Shown piece by piece: positions 33,963-44,544 of a stretch of DNA of 46,917 bases; the first letter of the stretch is position 1; every line of letters starts with the position of its first letter. The stretch spans positions 1 through 46,917 of the forward strand of contig JADGJL010000081.1 in the NCBI GenBank assembly GCA_027600665.1, read 5' to 3'. The notes under the pieces were generated by a model. It was given only the letters and a program-made list of their open reading frames with translations. It was not told the DNA's origin and searched no databases. This DNA is from Irineochytrium annulatum (Eukaryota; Chytridiomycota; Chytridiomycetes; Chytridiales; Chytridiaceae). The translations under genes were made by a program, and so were the position numbers.

Positions 33963-35626
33963 TCAAGCCGAGGTCACATCCTGACCCGTGAACTTCGCCT
34001 TCAGCTGCGCTACCTCCCTCTCGAGAATCCTGGCCTGGGCGTCGCCGCGGGCAGTGAGCTCCTGCGCGAGCGCGCGGTGGTAGGGCGTCAGGCGCTCGTG
34101 GTCGATCTTGGCGCCGACCTCGACCATGGCGTTAAGGACGACGGAGAGCTGGTTAGGGAGCCAGGTGGTGATCGGGCTGCCGCCGGTCGCGACGGGGTGG
34201 GACGAGTGCTTGATGATGTACCTAAGAGAACATTTGGTAAGCAATCTTTGCATGAATGAAAAGGATGTGAGGGAAGTACTTACTCCTTGGTGAAGTTCCA
34301 GTGGCGGCCACGGAATTCCCTGACCTGGTCGAGGAGGGCGAGGTACAGGACGGCGGAGTTGGAGTCGGCGGCAGCGAACTGCCTGACGTTGAGCTCCGCG
34401 GCCCTCCTCTCGAGGTACGCAAGCCACTGGTTGTGGTTCGCGGGTCTGTAGGACCTGAAGTCCCTGAGGATGTCCGTGAGCGGGTTGATGGGCATGCGGT
34501 CAGTGAGCTGGAGGAGGTTGTCGCATGTCGGGATGATGGAATCGTTCGCACCGGACTCGCCTCGGTAGAACGTGGCCTGGTCCGAGACGCCCTCGTAGAC
34601 GACGCCCTTGGGGAACATGGGCTGGTTCTTGGTGCCCATGATGAAGGTGCGGAACTTGAGGTAGTCCTCCGTGGCCGAGTGGGCCCACATCGTGTCCATG
34701 GTCGAGTTGATCTTCTGCATCGTCGTCAGCATGCCCTTCATCTCCTCGTCCAGACCGGCGCGGTCGTTGCGCTCGACGGCCGCTAGTGTGCCGAGAGTGG
34801 ACTTGACAAGGTCGCCGGTATGTGCGACCATAGCCACGTGGACAATGATGAATCCGTGCTCAGAGGGCATGCCAGAGAACTTGCGGATGAGCTCCATATT
34901 TTCGTACTGGAGGCCTTGGGAGGGGTCCTTCCGCTTGTAGTTGTAGAGGGCGTAAGACTGGGCATACTCCATGAACTAGTGACGTAAGATGGGTAAATGC
35001 ACGCGCCATGACAAGAATGCAGGAGAGAATCAACTCACGGGCTTGGAGCCGATCTTCTCGGAGATCTTAGCAAGAGGTACGGCCAGGTTCTTGGGAAGAA
35101 CATCCCTGCCGAGCCCGTACTCGCCCTTCTTCTTGTTCAAAATGTCACAAGGCTCAAGAAGGTATGCCGAGGCAGCGAAGGTGTAGTCGCGGAACAAGGC
35201 TGTCATTGAAGTGAAACGTCAGTCGTAAGCCTCAAGGCGGCATGCAACCATTGCCAACTCACCAGTCAGCACCCGCTGGTCCGTAATCGAGTCCACGTCG
35301 ATAAGCGGAAGCTCCTTGTTGACGGCATCACCAAAGGTCCCCTTCGCAAGCAGGCCTTCGGACCCATCCTCCTGGATCACAGACATCCGAGTGAGCAAGC
35401 TCTCGAGCGGCGCAAACTTCTCCGGCAGCTCTACGAGTGGGTCCTGCCGGGGAAGGAAGCCGTTCCGTGTGCCGACGATGAACTGCGGCTGGTTGTTTTG
35501 GTCCTCGGCCAGCGAGGCGAGAGCCCGGCGAGGCACGCGTGGGGTTGAGTAGGAGCGGGCCTGGTTGATCATCGCCGCCCGGGAAACGAGCGACGGCATG
35601 CGGGATGCGGGACGGAGGAAGAGCAT
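33963..35626 (-). CDS. BNA2: Indoleamine 2,3-dioxygenase
   Basis: Exons 35626-35263, 35199-35039, 34975-34284 and 34221-33963 (phases 1, 0 and 2) give 491 residues. Family hallmarks are YLKFRTFIMGTKNQPMFPKG followed by VVYEGV, FYRGESGANDSIIP, and LVDxLR-like LLDQVREFRGRHWNFTKEYI, where H400 is the expected proximal heme ligand. HPVATGGSPITTWLPNQL follows. The enzyme opens the indole ring of tryptophan to N-formylkynurenine, the first step toward NAD. The first 30 residues (MLFLRPASRMPSLVSRAAM) are basic and lack acidic residues, so mitochondrial targeting is possible. That would be unusual for a family normally described as cytosolic. An alternative start at M10 would shorten but not remove this segment. 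Confidence 0.95.
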
Positions 35627-37228
35627 GCTGTTGTTGCGAGTGCGATGCGGCTGGTGATGACGGGAAACAGCTGGGGGCAACAACCGGACAGGGAATCGCT
35701 GTTCAAATACGGTGCGGAATGAGGGTTGTGAACTATGAAGGAGCCAAAAAAATCACGGAGTTCCGTCAATGGATAGGAAGGTCCTCACGCTATCGAGACA
35801 GCTGGGCGGGCGCCGAGACATGTTGTTTCGTGGTGAGCGCGCCCGCCTCCTGCGGAAACGGGGAATGAAGCGGGAGTGGACATGAGCGAAACGTTTGACT
35901 GCCCCATCAGCCTGACCACGTCAGTATGGCGCAAAAGCTCCAGGCCAGTTCTTCCCTTCGCGTTGAAGAGGCAGTCGACCAGAGTGGCCTATATAACGCA
36001 TGCCGCCGGATCTCTTTTTTGGAATCTCACCAGACGATGTAATCGACCTTTGAAAAGACATCAGAAATTCTTGCTAAGTAACGACCCAAAAAAACAAATC
36101 TTCAATTATCTTTCTTTGTCGCAAACCTGACGTGATCCCGCGGCAACGTATGCGACCTGGAGGATGTTGACTAAAAGCAATAAATTGCTGATATCCAAAT
36201 TACTGCCCGAAGGTTCTGCCTTTGGCTCGAGCGCAACCGATCAGCGCCTTTGTGTTGCTTGCTACTGTCGTAGTTCATACACCATAATAATCCCTCACAG
36301 TGATTGCGTAAAGCTCGTGCTGCACGACGGCTGACAAAGTGTTCGATTTAGATTGAGCTCTCTCATGCCCTTTGTTTATCTTAACCACACTTGAAGTTGC
36401 TCCAGCGGTCTTCAAGCCACTTTAGCCAACGTCCTACACGTCAACATCAAGATCGCTGAATGCGCAATCATGGGTGCAGCGACGTGGAAACTGGCGAAGT
36501 TGTGCGTGCAGGCGAACAGGGGGTAGATGATTGCATGAGCACAAGCGTTCTCACTGCCGTCAAGGAGACACTCCATCTCCAGGCGCGTCCACCGACATGG
36601 GCTGCCGTCTGCGATCATTCCATCATCTGTCCTAACTCCGACATTACTACGCGGGCAGCAAGAGCCTTGACTAGAAGCACGTCGCTGGGTTGTTTCGGAG
36701 CGCAAAGACACTGCATCAAGGATAGTCTCGCGCGCGATCATCCTGGCGTCGGCATGTCTGTCGTCCGCGATTTGGCTCCGTGGGCCGGTCCGTGGATGTC
36801 GTGGATGCGCTCATGAGGCTCCGGAGGCGGCACCTTGGCCTGCAAGTAAAATGACGGGCTCTGTGGGCCTCGTTGACCTAAGTTGTAAATACGGCAGAAC
36901 GCGTCCCATCGACGGCGCGCTGCGCAAACTTATGCGCGGGCCACCATGGGCAGTGTATTTTGTGTGTGGTTGTGAATGATGTGTGCTATTTGCTGCAGGA
37001 AGCCGGGTTTCACGACTAGCACATATCTCGGCCTTTTTTTATTATTCCGCGGTCTACCTGCAGCTGCTAAGCCCATCAGAAGCCACAACCACGCTTCACA
37101 CGCACGTCGCCGCCCGCCACTCGTATCAAACCGCCACTCGTATCAAACCAATTCATCGTCCACTCTGTTTGGCTCGCCATCAAAACAGATTTCGCAATAT
37201 CCCCTAGTTAAGACCACTACCATAACGT
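35627..37228. other. Intergenic region with coding-like fragments
   Basis: This 1.6-kb region holds the dioxygenase promoter and the 3' end of the SFI1-like gene. A TATATA sequence lies at about 35987. Between 36395 and 36845 short protein-like stretches appear in different plus-strand frames (for example HVNIKIAECAIMGAATWKLA, and later VDVVDALMRLRRRHLG). Stops and frame changes break them. They may be a gene relic. No gene is called. Confidence 0.35.
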
Positions 37229-40200
37229 TCAGTAAGCCCTGAAAGACGAATCCTCCGCTCTCTTCATCACAACGTCTCTCTGCCATGCCCGCCACGCGTT
37301 CAACACCTTCTTCTTCAATGATTTCTCTTGAAATGTCTTCACGTAAATCTAATTTGAGCACGTAAGTAACCAGGTTCTCCACACGAAATGCCAAAGACTT
37401 AAGACCATCTTCCTATGCCACTCAAAGAGCCGATTTCCGAACCAACGTTTGAGCACGGACCGCAGCAAGAGCCTCTCCCTCGTGGCGTCGGCCTGATCCT
37501 CGAGGAAGGCGACGGCGGCATTCCTGTTAGCCCAGTCCCTAAACACCCGAAACTCCAGATTTAATCTATACGCACGGACTGCCATCGAAGCAGAATGCCA
37601 ATAGAGCAATGTCTGCATTAATTTAATAAGTAACGATAGTGGCAAAGTATCAAAATGCGCACCTTGCGTTTCAAAGCGGCATTCGTTCGAAGCGCTTCTC
37701 TCCTAGCCAGCGTCTCCTTCCACCGCGAGAAAAGCCGGCGGCGAATGCAACGTTCGTAAATGACGGCAGATATGCGGAGAGTCGATGCCTTGCGCCTCCA
37801 ACTCCGAAGATATCTCGCCAAGATGCATCGCTTCAGGGTTGCGTTGACGAAACGGTTAAGCTGCACCGCTCGCCTCCATTCATGAAAAGTCTCTTCCTTC
37901 AGCTTTAACCCACGCCAGTCCCTCAGCGAGACTTGAGCATTCGTCGAAAAGGCACTATCGCGGAGATGGTGAGCAAGAAGAAGCCGCTCCCTTTCCCGAA
38001 GGGACGATTGAAGCCGCGCGTATCGAAACCATGCTACCAATTATTAAAATTTCTTCAGGTCAGCTTCTCCAGTTACCTCGGAATCGCTTCCGCATCAGCA
38101 CCTCCATAACTACAGACCGCAACGTTTCCACTCCTAAAGTAACCCGCATTCGATGCCTGCACTGTAAGACCCATGCCGCAAAGCCGGAGCGTAAAGTGTT
38201 TCTGTTATTGACGACGAGTGCCCGTTGGTGCATCCGCCGCAGCTTCAGCGCCTGCCGCCAGGCCATCAGGGTGCTCCGATATATTCTCAAAAAACTGTAA
38301 ACGCCAGCCTTTACTAGCAACTGCCGTCGAAGGACCTTTTCCGCCGCATGGATCGTCCATTGCACAAAAACCTTTCGAACTTGGAAAGTTATGGCCGCAT
38401 CCGCGGCTTTAGCTGCGTTCAGCATGTTGAAGTGGACCCTCGAAACCCAGCACCCAAAAGTTGAGGCCAGAAGTCCGATTTTTCTTCTCCTCAGCATTTG
38501 ATTAAGCGTTATAGCCCGCAACCGCTGTAAATGAGCTCTGTATCTCCAGCCCGAAAAATAATTCCTCATCATCGACGTGCTCGAAATAGCGGCCGCCCTT
38601 TCGGCGCGCTCCTTTGCTATTCGGAAGGCCTGGCACCATCTTTGAATTGCGCACCGCTGAAGCATTGAGTTTCGGGTTGATTCTATGACCCCTGCGAACA
38701 AGACATTCAGCGGGTTCAAATACAAAAAAAATAAGTGTCTCACCACTATTGCATTCTGTTAGTGAACCCACAAAATCACCCGCACAATACCTGTTGACTG
38801 CCAAGTATCTCATTTTTGAGCGCAACGTAGAGTAGTGCACAAACCGCCCTTGCCAATGCTGAAAGACGTCAAACTTAATCGCGTGGCGGCATTTTACCCT
38901 AAAAACCGACGAGCACAGCAATGCATTCTTATAACTTGCAAAATCGTTCAAAGCTGCCTGAAGCTTCCGACGATTTGAACGGACTTCTTCCCCTCTTCGC
39001 TTCCAAGTCCTTAGGAAGCGTCGCAGCATCGACGCTCTCTCAAATTGGCGCGTCGCTGTATGAACGCTCGTGACGTTTTCTTTAAGGGCGCGAAGGGCAA
39101 CATTAGCTCGATGCACCTGCCGAGTATCAGCGCGCAAAGCAGTAACATAGACAATATCCGAATGTACCTGTCTTGCGCGCAGCTTCGCAATCCATAAATG
39201 GACACAGCCTTTAAGCTCCCTTGCTTTCCAACGCTGGGATGCTATCAGCATCGGCCGCGACCACTTCACGGAAGCGTGAGCTCTCCAACACGAAAAGCAC
39301 TTTTTCATAGTCGATAAAGTCATGAAGGCAACCGCGGCCTTAGCGCGCTCTGCTGCCGTGACTAATGCCTGAATCCATATCTTGACGGCGCACCGAAGAA
39401 GCAACGAATCCCGAGCTGATTCGATTGCCCCTTCAAGAAAACGTGTTCGTTAGTGGCTAATGAAACCATCGCCAGAGATATTCTGTCTTACCCCTGAAAC
39501 ATCGTGTTAGCAGACAAAATAAATAGACAAGGCAAACCTGTTCTGTTCAAGGTATCTGATTCTTGCACGAGTCGATGAATGGTGCAAAAATCGTTTGCAC
39601 CAGTGCTGACCCACGTTAGAAGAGCTTATTTGCGGGAATATCGAGTTACATTTAATGCAGAGGAGCATAACCGAAAATTTCGTCGTCGAATAACGGCGTC
39701 AAAACCTGCTTCGAGCCGTCGACGTTTCGCACGGATAGCCACAGCCAATCGTTTCCATCTTAAGAATGGCTGCCGAAGCCGAGATTTCCTTTCAAATTCG
39801 CTTGTTGCCATGCGGACACTAAGGGCGTTCTCTTTAAAGGCCCGGATAGCCGTACTAGCTCGGCTAAACTACAAAAGTCAGCAACAAAACGGTAGTTAAG
39901 CATCTCAGTACCCGTCTAGATCTTAATTTTGCAATCCATAAACGAACAGAGAGCGTAATCTGCCTCGCTCTCCACTGCTCCAATGCAAACGACAACTCCA
40001 TGCTCCGCAACGAGATGTAGGCGGCACGACCGCTCCATAACGCAAAGCACTTCCTCAACATCGATAAACTCGAATGAGTAGTCGCAAGTTTAGCACGCTG
40101 CCTTGCTGTGCGCATGGCCTGGATCCATAATCTGATCGCGCCCCGAAGATGTAAGGAGTTTCGTGTTGATTCCATAGCACCTTCAAAACATGCTTAAGTT

Positions 40201-40886
40201 ATTAAAAGAGAAGACAACGTGCATAACACCTCTTTTGAATTCGTTAGTTTGGTAACATAAGAGGAAAAATACCTGTTAACCTCCAAATACCGAAGCCTTG
40301 CGCGGATCGACGAGTGCTGAAGGAACACTTTCGTCCAATGCTACAAACGTCAACACAGAGTCAAAGCTGTCCGCTAACCAAGAAAACCGATGAGCACAAC
40401 AAGAACTTGCGATACTCCGTGAAAGTGTCAAAGGCCACCTCAAGCCTGCGACGTTTCGTCCGGGCGCCCACGTCCCTTTGCCTCCACAGAGCGAAAAAGC
40501 GCCGAAGCTTGGAACCCCGCTCGAACTGCCGCACCGCCGTCTGTACACTCAGAGCGTTGTCTCTGAGCGCGCGGATTGCAATCCTGGCTCGGTTCGCCTT
40601 CGCACATTTCAGCATCAAATCAGTAGCAAGCACAACGCCCATACCCGGATTGCTCTAAATTTCATAACCCACACGCGGAGGGAGAGCGTGAGCTGCCTCA
40701 ACCGCCAATGTTCCAGTGCGAAGAGCCACTGGACGACCAGCCGATTGCGGCGCTTCCTGTTGTGGATAACAAATCTGTTCGCGCCCGTCTAAGTAAGGAG
40801 GACGTTCCCAATCGAATCTACCTTCGCCAGGCATTGAATATCAGTCGCAGATGTCGCGTTGGAGTTGTCATGACAGTCGTGACCAT
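37229..40886 (-). CDS. SFI1: SFI1-like centrin-binding repeat protein
   Basis: Exons: 40886-40822, 40774-40645, 40597-40379, 40340-40273, 40231-40230, 40180-39912, 39868-39650, 39605-39538, 39493-39492, 39430-39168, 39116-38898, 38858-38791, 38745-38744, 38691-38077, 38033-37663, 37612-37385 and 37324-37229, about 967 residues. Many Sfi1-type helices (aliphatic-x3-F-x2-W) are visible: LRLIFNAWR, MLRKCFALW, MKKCFSCWR, LRRFLRTWKRR, RLFSRWKE, LKRWFGNR. Such helices bind centrin/Cdc31 along the spindle-pole-body half-bridge or centriole. A block of exons recurs three times. Three 2-nt microexons are needed to keep frame. The first ATG (40886) and the final splice (37385 to 37324, weak donor) are the least certain parts. 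Upstream sequence reads like another helix (LWHNFLGTW) but is separated by a stop. Confidence 0.8.
38744..38745 (-). other. Predicted 2-nt microexon 3 (SFI1-like gene)
   Basis: Microexon TG lies between a 45-nt intron (38790-38746, with CACTAAC and acceptor AATAG) and a 52-nt intron (38743-38692, donor GTGAGA, acceptor CGCAG). It has the same position and phase role as the other two microexons. Confidence 0.55.
39492..39493 (-). other. Predicted 2-nt microexon 2 (SFI1-like gene)
   Basis: Microexon GG lies between a 44-nt intron (39537-39494, with TGCTAAC and acceptor TTTCAG) and a 61-nt intron (39491-39431, donor GTAAGA, with CACTAAC). Both introns have strong signals. The frame of the following exon requires these two bases. 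Confidence 0.6.
40230..40231 (-). other. Predicted 2-nt microexon 1 (SFI1-like gene)
   Basis: Microexon AG lies between intron 40272-40232 (branch-like ACTAAC, acceptor AAAAG) and intron 40229-40181 (donor GTGTTA). It converts the phase-2 end of exon 40340-40273 to the phase-1 start of exon 40180. Without it the next exon is read in the wrong frame. Confidence 0.55.
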
Positions 40887-42743
40887 CGGACTTTCTATCA
40901 AGCCACCTTTTCAAGCCCACGTTCCCAAGAAATTATGCCACAATGCCTTCGACACTGGTCATAAGCTTTCTGCAAGTTCTGTCGTCAGAGTTAATTCGAT
41001 ACTTGGGTGTTTTTTGCTGAAATCTGATGTTTCAACGCCTGCAGGCCTAGTCCGCTATCATCCTCAACAACGATGATTCCGCATGATTTTAGGATGGTTA
41101 AATGTAGGTGGAGATCTTTGGCTGAGGGACACTGGCGGCAAGCATGCGGCGCTCGAACTCGTTCAATTGGCCAGGCCCACCCTTTATTCTAAGACGGCTG
41201 TTTTCTGCGCGTAGCATGGCGTCATAAGGCGACGTCACAATATGTTGGGCTCAATATCTGAAGGGCAGAACTTCCCCGCGCCGCTACGGTCGAACCTTGA
41301 TCAACTCGACGTGGCAACGCCGCGGCGAGCTGGCGTAACGGTTGAAGAAATATATGGGTCCACTGAGATACGGTGTAGATTGATCACACTGGCACTGGCA
41401 CTTCGAAACTCTTGCCTTCGGCATTCTTGGGCATCTGGACGATTATGGTCCACTTCGGTAGCAAGCACGGCGTTAACGTCTGGAATGAGTGATTCGAAGC
41501 CGCTTAAGCTTCAATGACATCCCTCAGTTAGTCACCATGCGTTAGGCGCATGATTATGAAGGAGGCGCAATAGCTATTGCGTGCAAGAATGGCATTGGAA
41601 GCAATGTTTGGGCTTCGCTGCGTTGCTCGGCATATGATTTCTGTACGTACCTGGTGACCTGGAGGCGATTCAAAAGCGACGTTTTGCGCAATAGAAGCCG
41701 CTGTTACGGACCAGAGGAAAAGCTCGGGGATTACCGGCGTACGACGGCTGGAAGTCTACGAAAGATTTTGCGGCTGGCAGTCTTGCCGGTATCGACACTT
41801 AAGAGTTTCGATTTTGACCCTTTAAATAGCGGCGTCGCACTAAACACGCTTAAAGAGCTTTCATCGCGCATGCCGACGTGTTTGGCCGGATGTGCACTTG
41901 CTATCAGATCACTGATTGATGTGCTGGCCACGCCGGATTTTGAAGAAAATCAACCTCAACGCGACGATGACGACCGAGCTAAGGCTATTGTGTTACTTCA
42001 GCTTTAAATCGTGACGTCTCTTGAGAATCTTGCTTCACGATTGGTTAAGGAGTATTTGGATGACCTTCGAAGTAATCTTCAGGGCATAACCTGCCTCAGT
42101 TTATGTGGCACAGCCCTTAGTCGTTGACTTCGCTTGTTACGAACCTCTTTGGGGCTGGAGAACCAGAGCGAAGGCACTGACACTTCGTAATATCCCGCTC
42201 AACAAAGTTGAACACTTTAGAGCTGAAGCGGTAACGCTGAAAGCGGACCAAGCGGGATGGGGTTTGCTTTGGACCTCTTCATCATCTTGGGGTCGGTCGT
42301 CATCGTCAGGTTTCTCCCTTTAAATGTTTCCGAGCATGCAGAAGGTGCTGGCCCCTCGGCTGTGCAATAAGGGGCTCTTTTGAGTCTCGAGTATGCTGTC
42401 GAAGCGAGAGTAGGAGAGGGCAGGGGCATCGTCGGTACCATTTCCCAATGATCTCACTTCGGCGATGTTTCGTCGATTCAAACTTTGATAACCTCAAGGT
42501 AGTCAGATTATGTGCCAAACGAAATCTTTTTGTTCGATCTCGTTTGCATGATTTTACAATGGGGTAAATGTCATATACTTGGTCGCGGAGGAATATCTAC
42601 TACATTTGCGAGACGACGCGGGGGGAAAGGTGAAGTCCAGGTGAAGCGAGGGCAGGTAAGTAAAGAATGGAAGTAACGGAGAGATTGGCAGAGAAAGGGA
42701 AAGAAAAGTAAGTGGAAGCGGACTTAGCAGCTTGCAGGAGAAC
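40887..42743. other. Intergenic region containing a probable gene relic
   Basis: This 1.86-kb region lies upstream of the SFI1-like gene and downstream of HEM1. Apart from the relic at about 41240-42350 (listed separately) I see no supported gene. The last 250 bp before 42743 (42500-42743) are AT- and purine-rich and should hold the HEM1 3' end. Confidence 0.45.
41240..42350 (+). pseudogene. Possible decayed gene, family unrecognised
   Basis: One plus-strand frame (codons starting at 41489, 41492 and so on) stays protein-like for over 600 bp. It carries in-frame stops TAG at 41543-41545, TAA at 42005-42007 and TGA at 42125-42127. Coding-like pieces are AHDYEGGAIAIACKNG, GVALNTLKELSSRMP, LAIRSLIDVLATPDF and, just past the TAA, SLENLASRLVKEYLDDLRSN. 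Other frames upstream (ETLAFGILGHLDDYGPLR near 41400) and downstream (DLFIILGSVVIVRFLP near 42280) look like shifted pieces of the same gene. A real gene with unrecognised introns is the alternative. Confidence 0.35.
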
Positions 42744-44544
42744 TTAAGCGAAGGCGGCGACCTCCCTCGGCTGCGTCACGAAGGGCATCTCGATTCTCAT
42801 CTCATCCGTCCTCACCAACTGTTCGACCCTCCTTCCTTCGCCAACGCCAGCCCTCCCACCCATCTCCTCCCAGTCCGACACCCTCTTCAGCCCCCTCTTC
42901 CTCCAGATTCCCTCCAAAGCCCCGACCAGCACATCCATGTGCTCCTCCTTATGACCCGGCGTGGGCGTGATCCTCAGCCTCTCCTCGCCCACCGCCACGG
43001 TCGGGTAGTTGATGCTCTGCACGTAGATGCCATGCTCGGACAGCAGCTCGTCCGAGACCCCGCGGGCGAGCTCGGCGTCACCGACGAGGACGGGCACGAT
43101 GTGGGACGGGTTCGGGACGGCGGGGATGCCGAGCGCGCCGAGGCGGTCCTTCAGGAGCGCGGTGTTGAACTGCTGCCCCGCGCGCTCGACCTGTGACTCG
43201 CGGAGGTGGCGGACCGACGTCAGAGCGCCGGCGATGACGGGCGGCGGGAGGGAGGTGGTGAAGATGAACCCGGGCGCGTAGGAGCGGATGAGGTCGACCA
43301 GTGACGCCGAGGCGGCGATGTAGCCGCCGACGACGCCGTAAGCCTTGCCCAGGGTGCCCGTAATGATGTCGATGTCATGGTGGGAGTTAATGTGGGACGC
43401 GACGCCGGCGCCCGTGGGACCGTACATGCCGACGGCGTGGACCTCGTCGAGGAAGGTGATGGCGTTGTATTTTTTAGCCAAGGCGGCGATCTCGGCGATG
43501 GGGCCAATGGAGCCGCACATGGAGTAGACGCTCTCGAAGGCGATAATTTTGGGAGTGGAGATCGGGTGGGCGGAAAGGAGCTCTTCGAGGTGTTGGACAT
43601 CGTTGTGGCGGAAGATCTCTTTGCGAGCGCGGGAGTTGCGGATACCCTGGATCATGGAGGCATGGTTCGAAGAATCGGAGAAGATGACGCAACCGGGGAG
43701 CTTTGAGGCGAGGGTGGAGAGGGTGGCGTCGTTGGCAACGAAGCATGAGGAGAAGACGAGGGCCGAGTCCTTGGAGTGAAGGGAGGCGAGCTCGCGCTCG
43801 AGAGAGAGGTGAAGCTGGGCGTTGCCAGCAATGTTGCGGGTACCGCCAGCGCCGGCTCCATACTTGTCGAGCGTTTCCCTTTAAAAAATTACCAGATTAG
43901 TATGTGAGGTTACCGCAACGACAGCGCTTTCGAGGAATTGCACTCACTTCATGGATTCAACCACTTTGGAGTGCTTCGACATGCCCAGGTAGTCGTTGCT
44001 GCACCAGACCGTCACACGGTTAGCCTCGTCGGCTGTGTGGGCCTTCGGGAACTCCTGGGCCAGGCGGTTGATGTTGTTAAAGTACCTGTTCAGCACAAGA
44101 ACTCGTTAAAACCCCATCATCTATACTAATAACCGGCAGTGACACGTACCTGTACGATTTGTCCTGGTGCTTCTTGTCCAGCTGGGCCGCAAAGTACGCC
44201 TCGTAATCAAAGTGGCCTCCGGTGGTCTTGGGTGCGAACACCTGCGGTGCCCTCTTGGGCTTATGGACACCCCCAACAGCCGAGGGGACGCCAACGCGGG
44301 GCAGGAACGACGGCGCCGTCGGCTGGGGCGTATCCACCAGCGTGGCCATTCCCTTAACGGGCGTCGAGTGGAATGAGCGAACCTGGCGCGTCTGCATGGC
44401 CCTGCCGAGCATAGGACACGACATGGCAGCGCGAACGAGAGGGCTTCCGCTTGCTTGGGGGACCGAGAGTTGGCGAAGGCGGGCCACCGAGGCCGTGGCC
44501 AGGAACGGGCAGGAGCGCATCGCGGTCTTGAGGGTGGACTCCAT
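42744..44544 (-). CDS. HEM1: 5-aminolevulinate synthase, mitochondrial
   Basis: Exons 44544-44150, 44085-43948 and 43878-42744 (phase 2 at both junctions) give 555 residues, the usual length. The enzyme condenses glycine and succinyl-CoA to 5-aminolevulinate with PLP, the first step of heme synthesis, in the mitochondrial matrix. Evidence includes [60 protein letters not shown] and the PLP lysine in [15 protein letters not shown] (about K356). The presequence is basic and carries two heme-regulatory CP motifs, SCPFL (C12-P13) and SCPML (C43-P44). Heme is therefore likely to restrain import or stability. The start at 44544 ([10 protein letters not shown]) is the first ATG. Upstream frame extension has only non-ATG starts. 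Confidence 0.97.

Larger units (their letters stand above)
38791..40886 (-). repeat. Tandem three-exon block inside the SFI1-like gene
   Basis: Three direct units are exons 1-4 (40886-40273, first half shortened), 40180-39538 and 39430-38791, about 740-750 bp apart. Each has a helix-rich exon ending ...RxWxxKxRxxR, an exon of exactly 219 bp (40597-40379, 39868-39650, 39116-38898), and an exon of exactly 68 bp (HWxxxFxxHSSxRxRxRYLxxN). A fourth, diverged unit starts at 38691 with the same IESTRNS sequence. Confidence 0.85.

Noticed and set aside
39011..39205. Alternative-frame open frames within the SFI1-like locus
   Set aside because: They are shadows. The Sfi1 helix pattern and homologous repeats fix the true frame.
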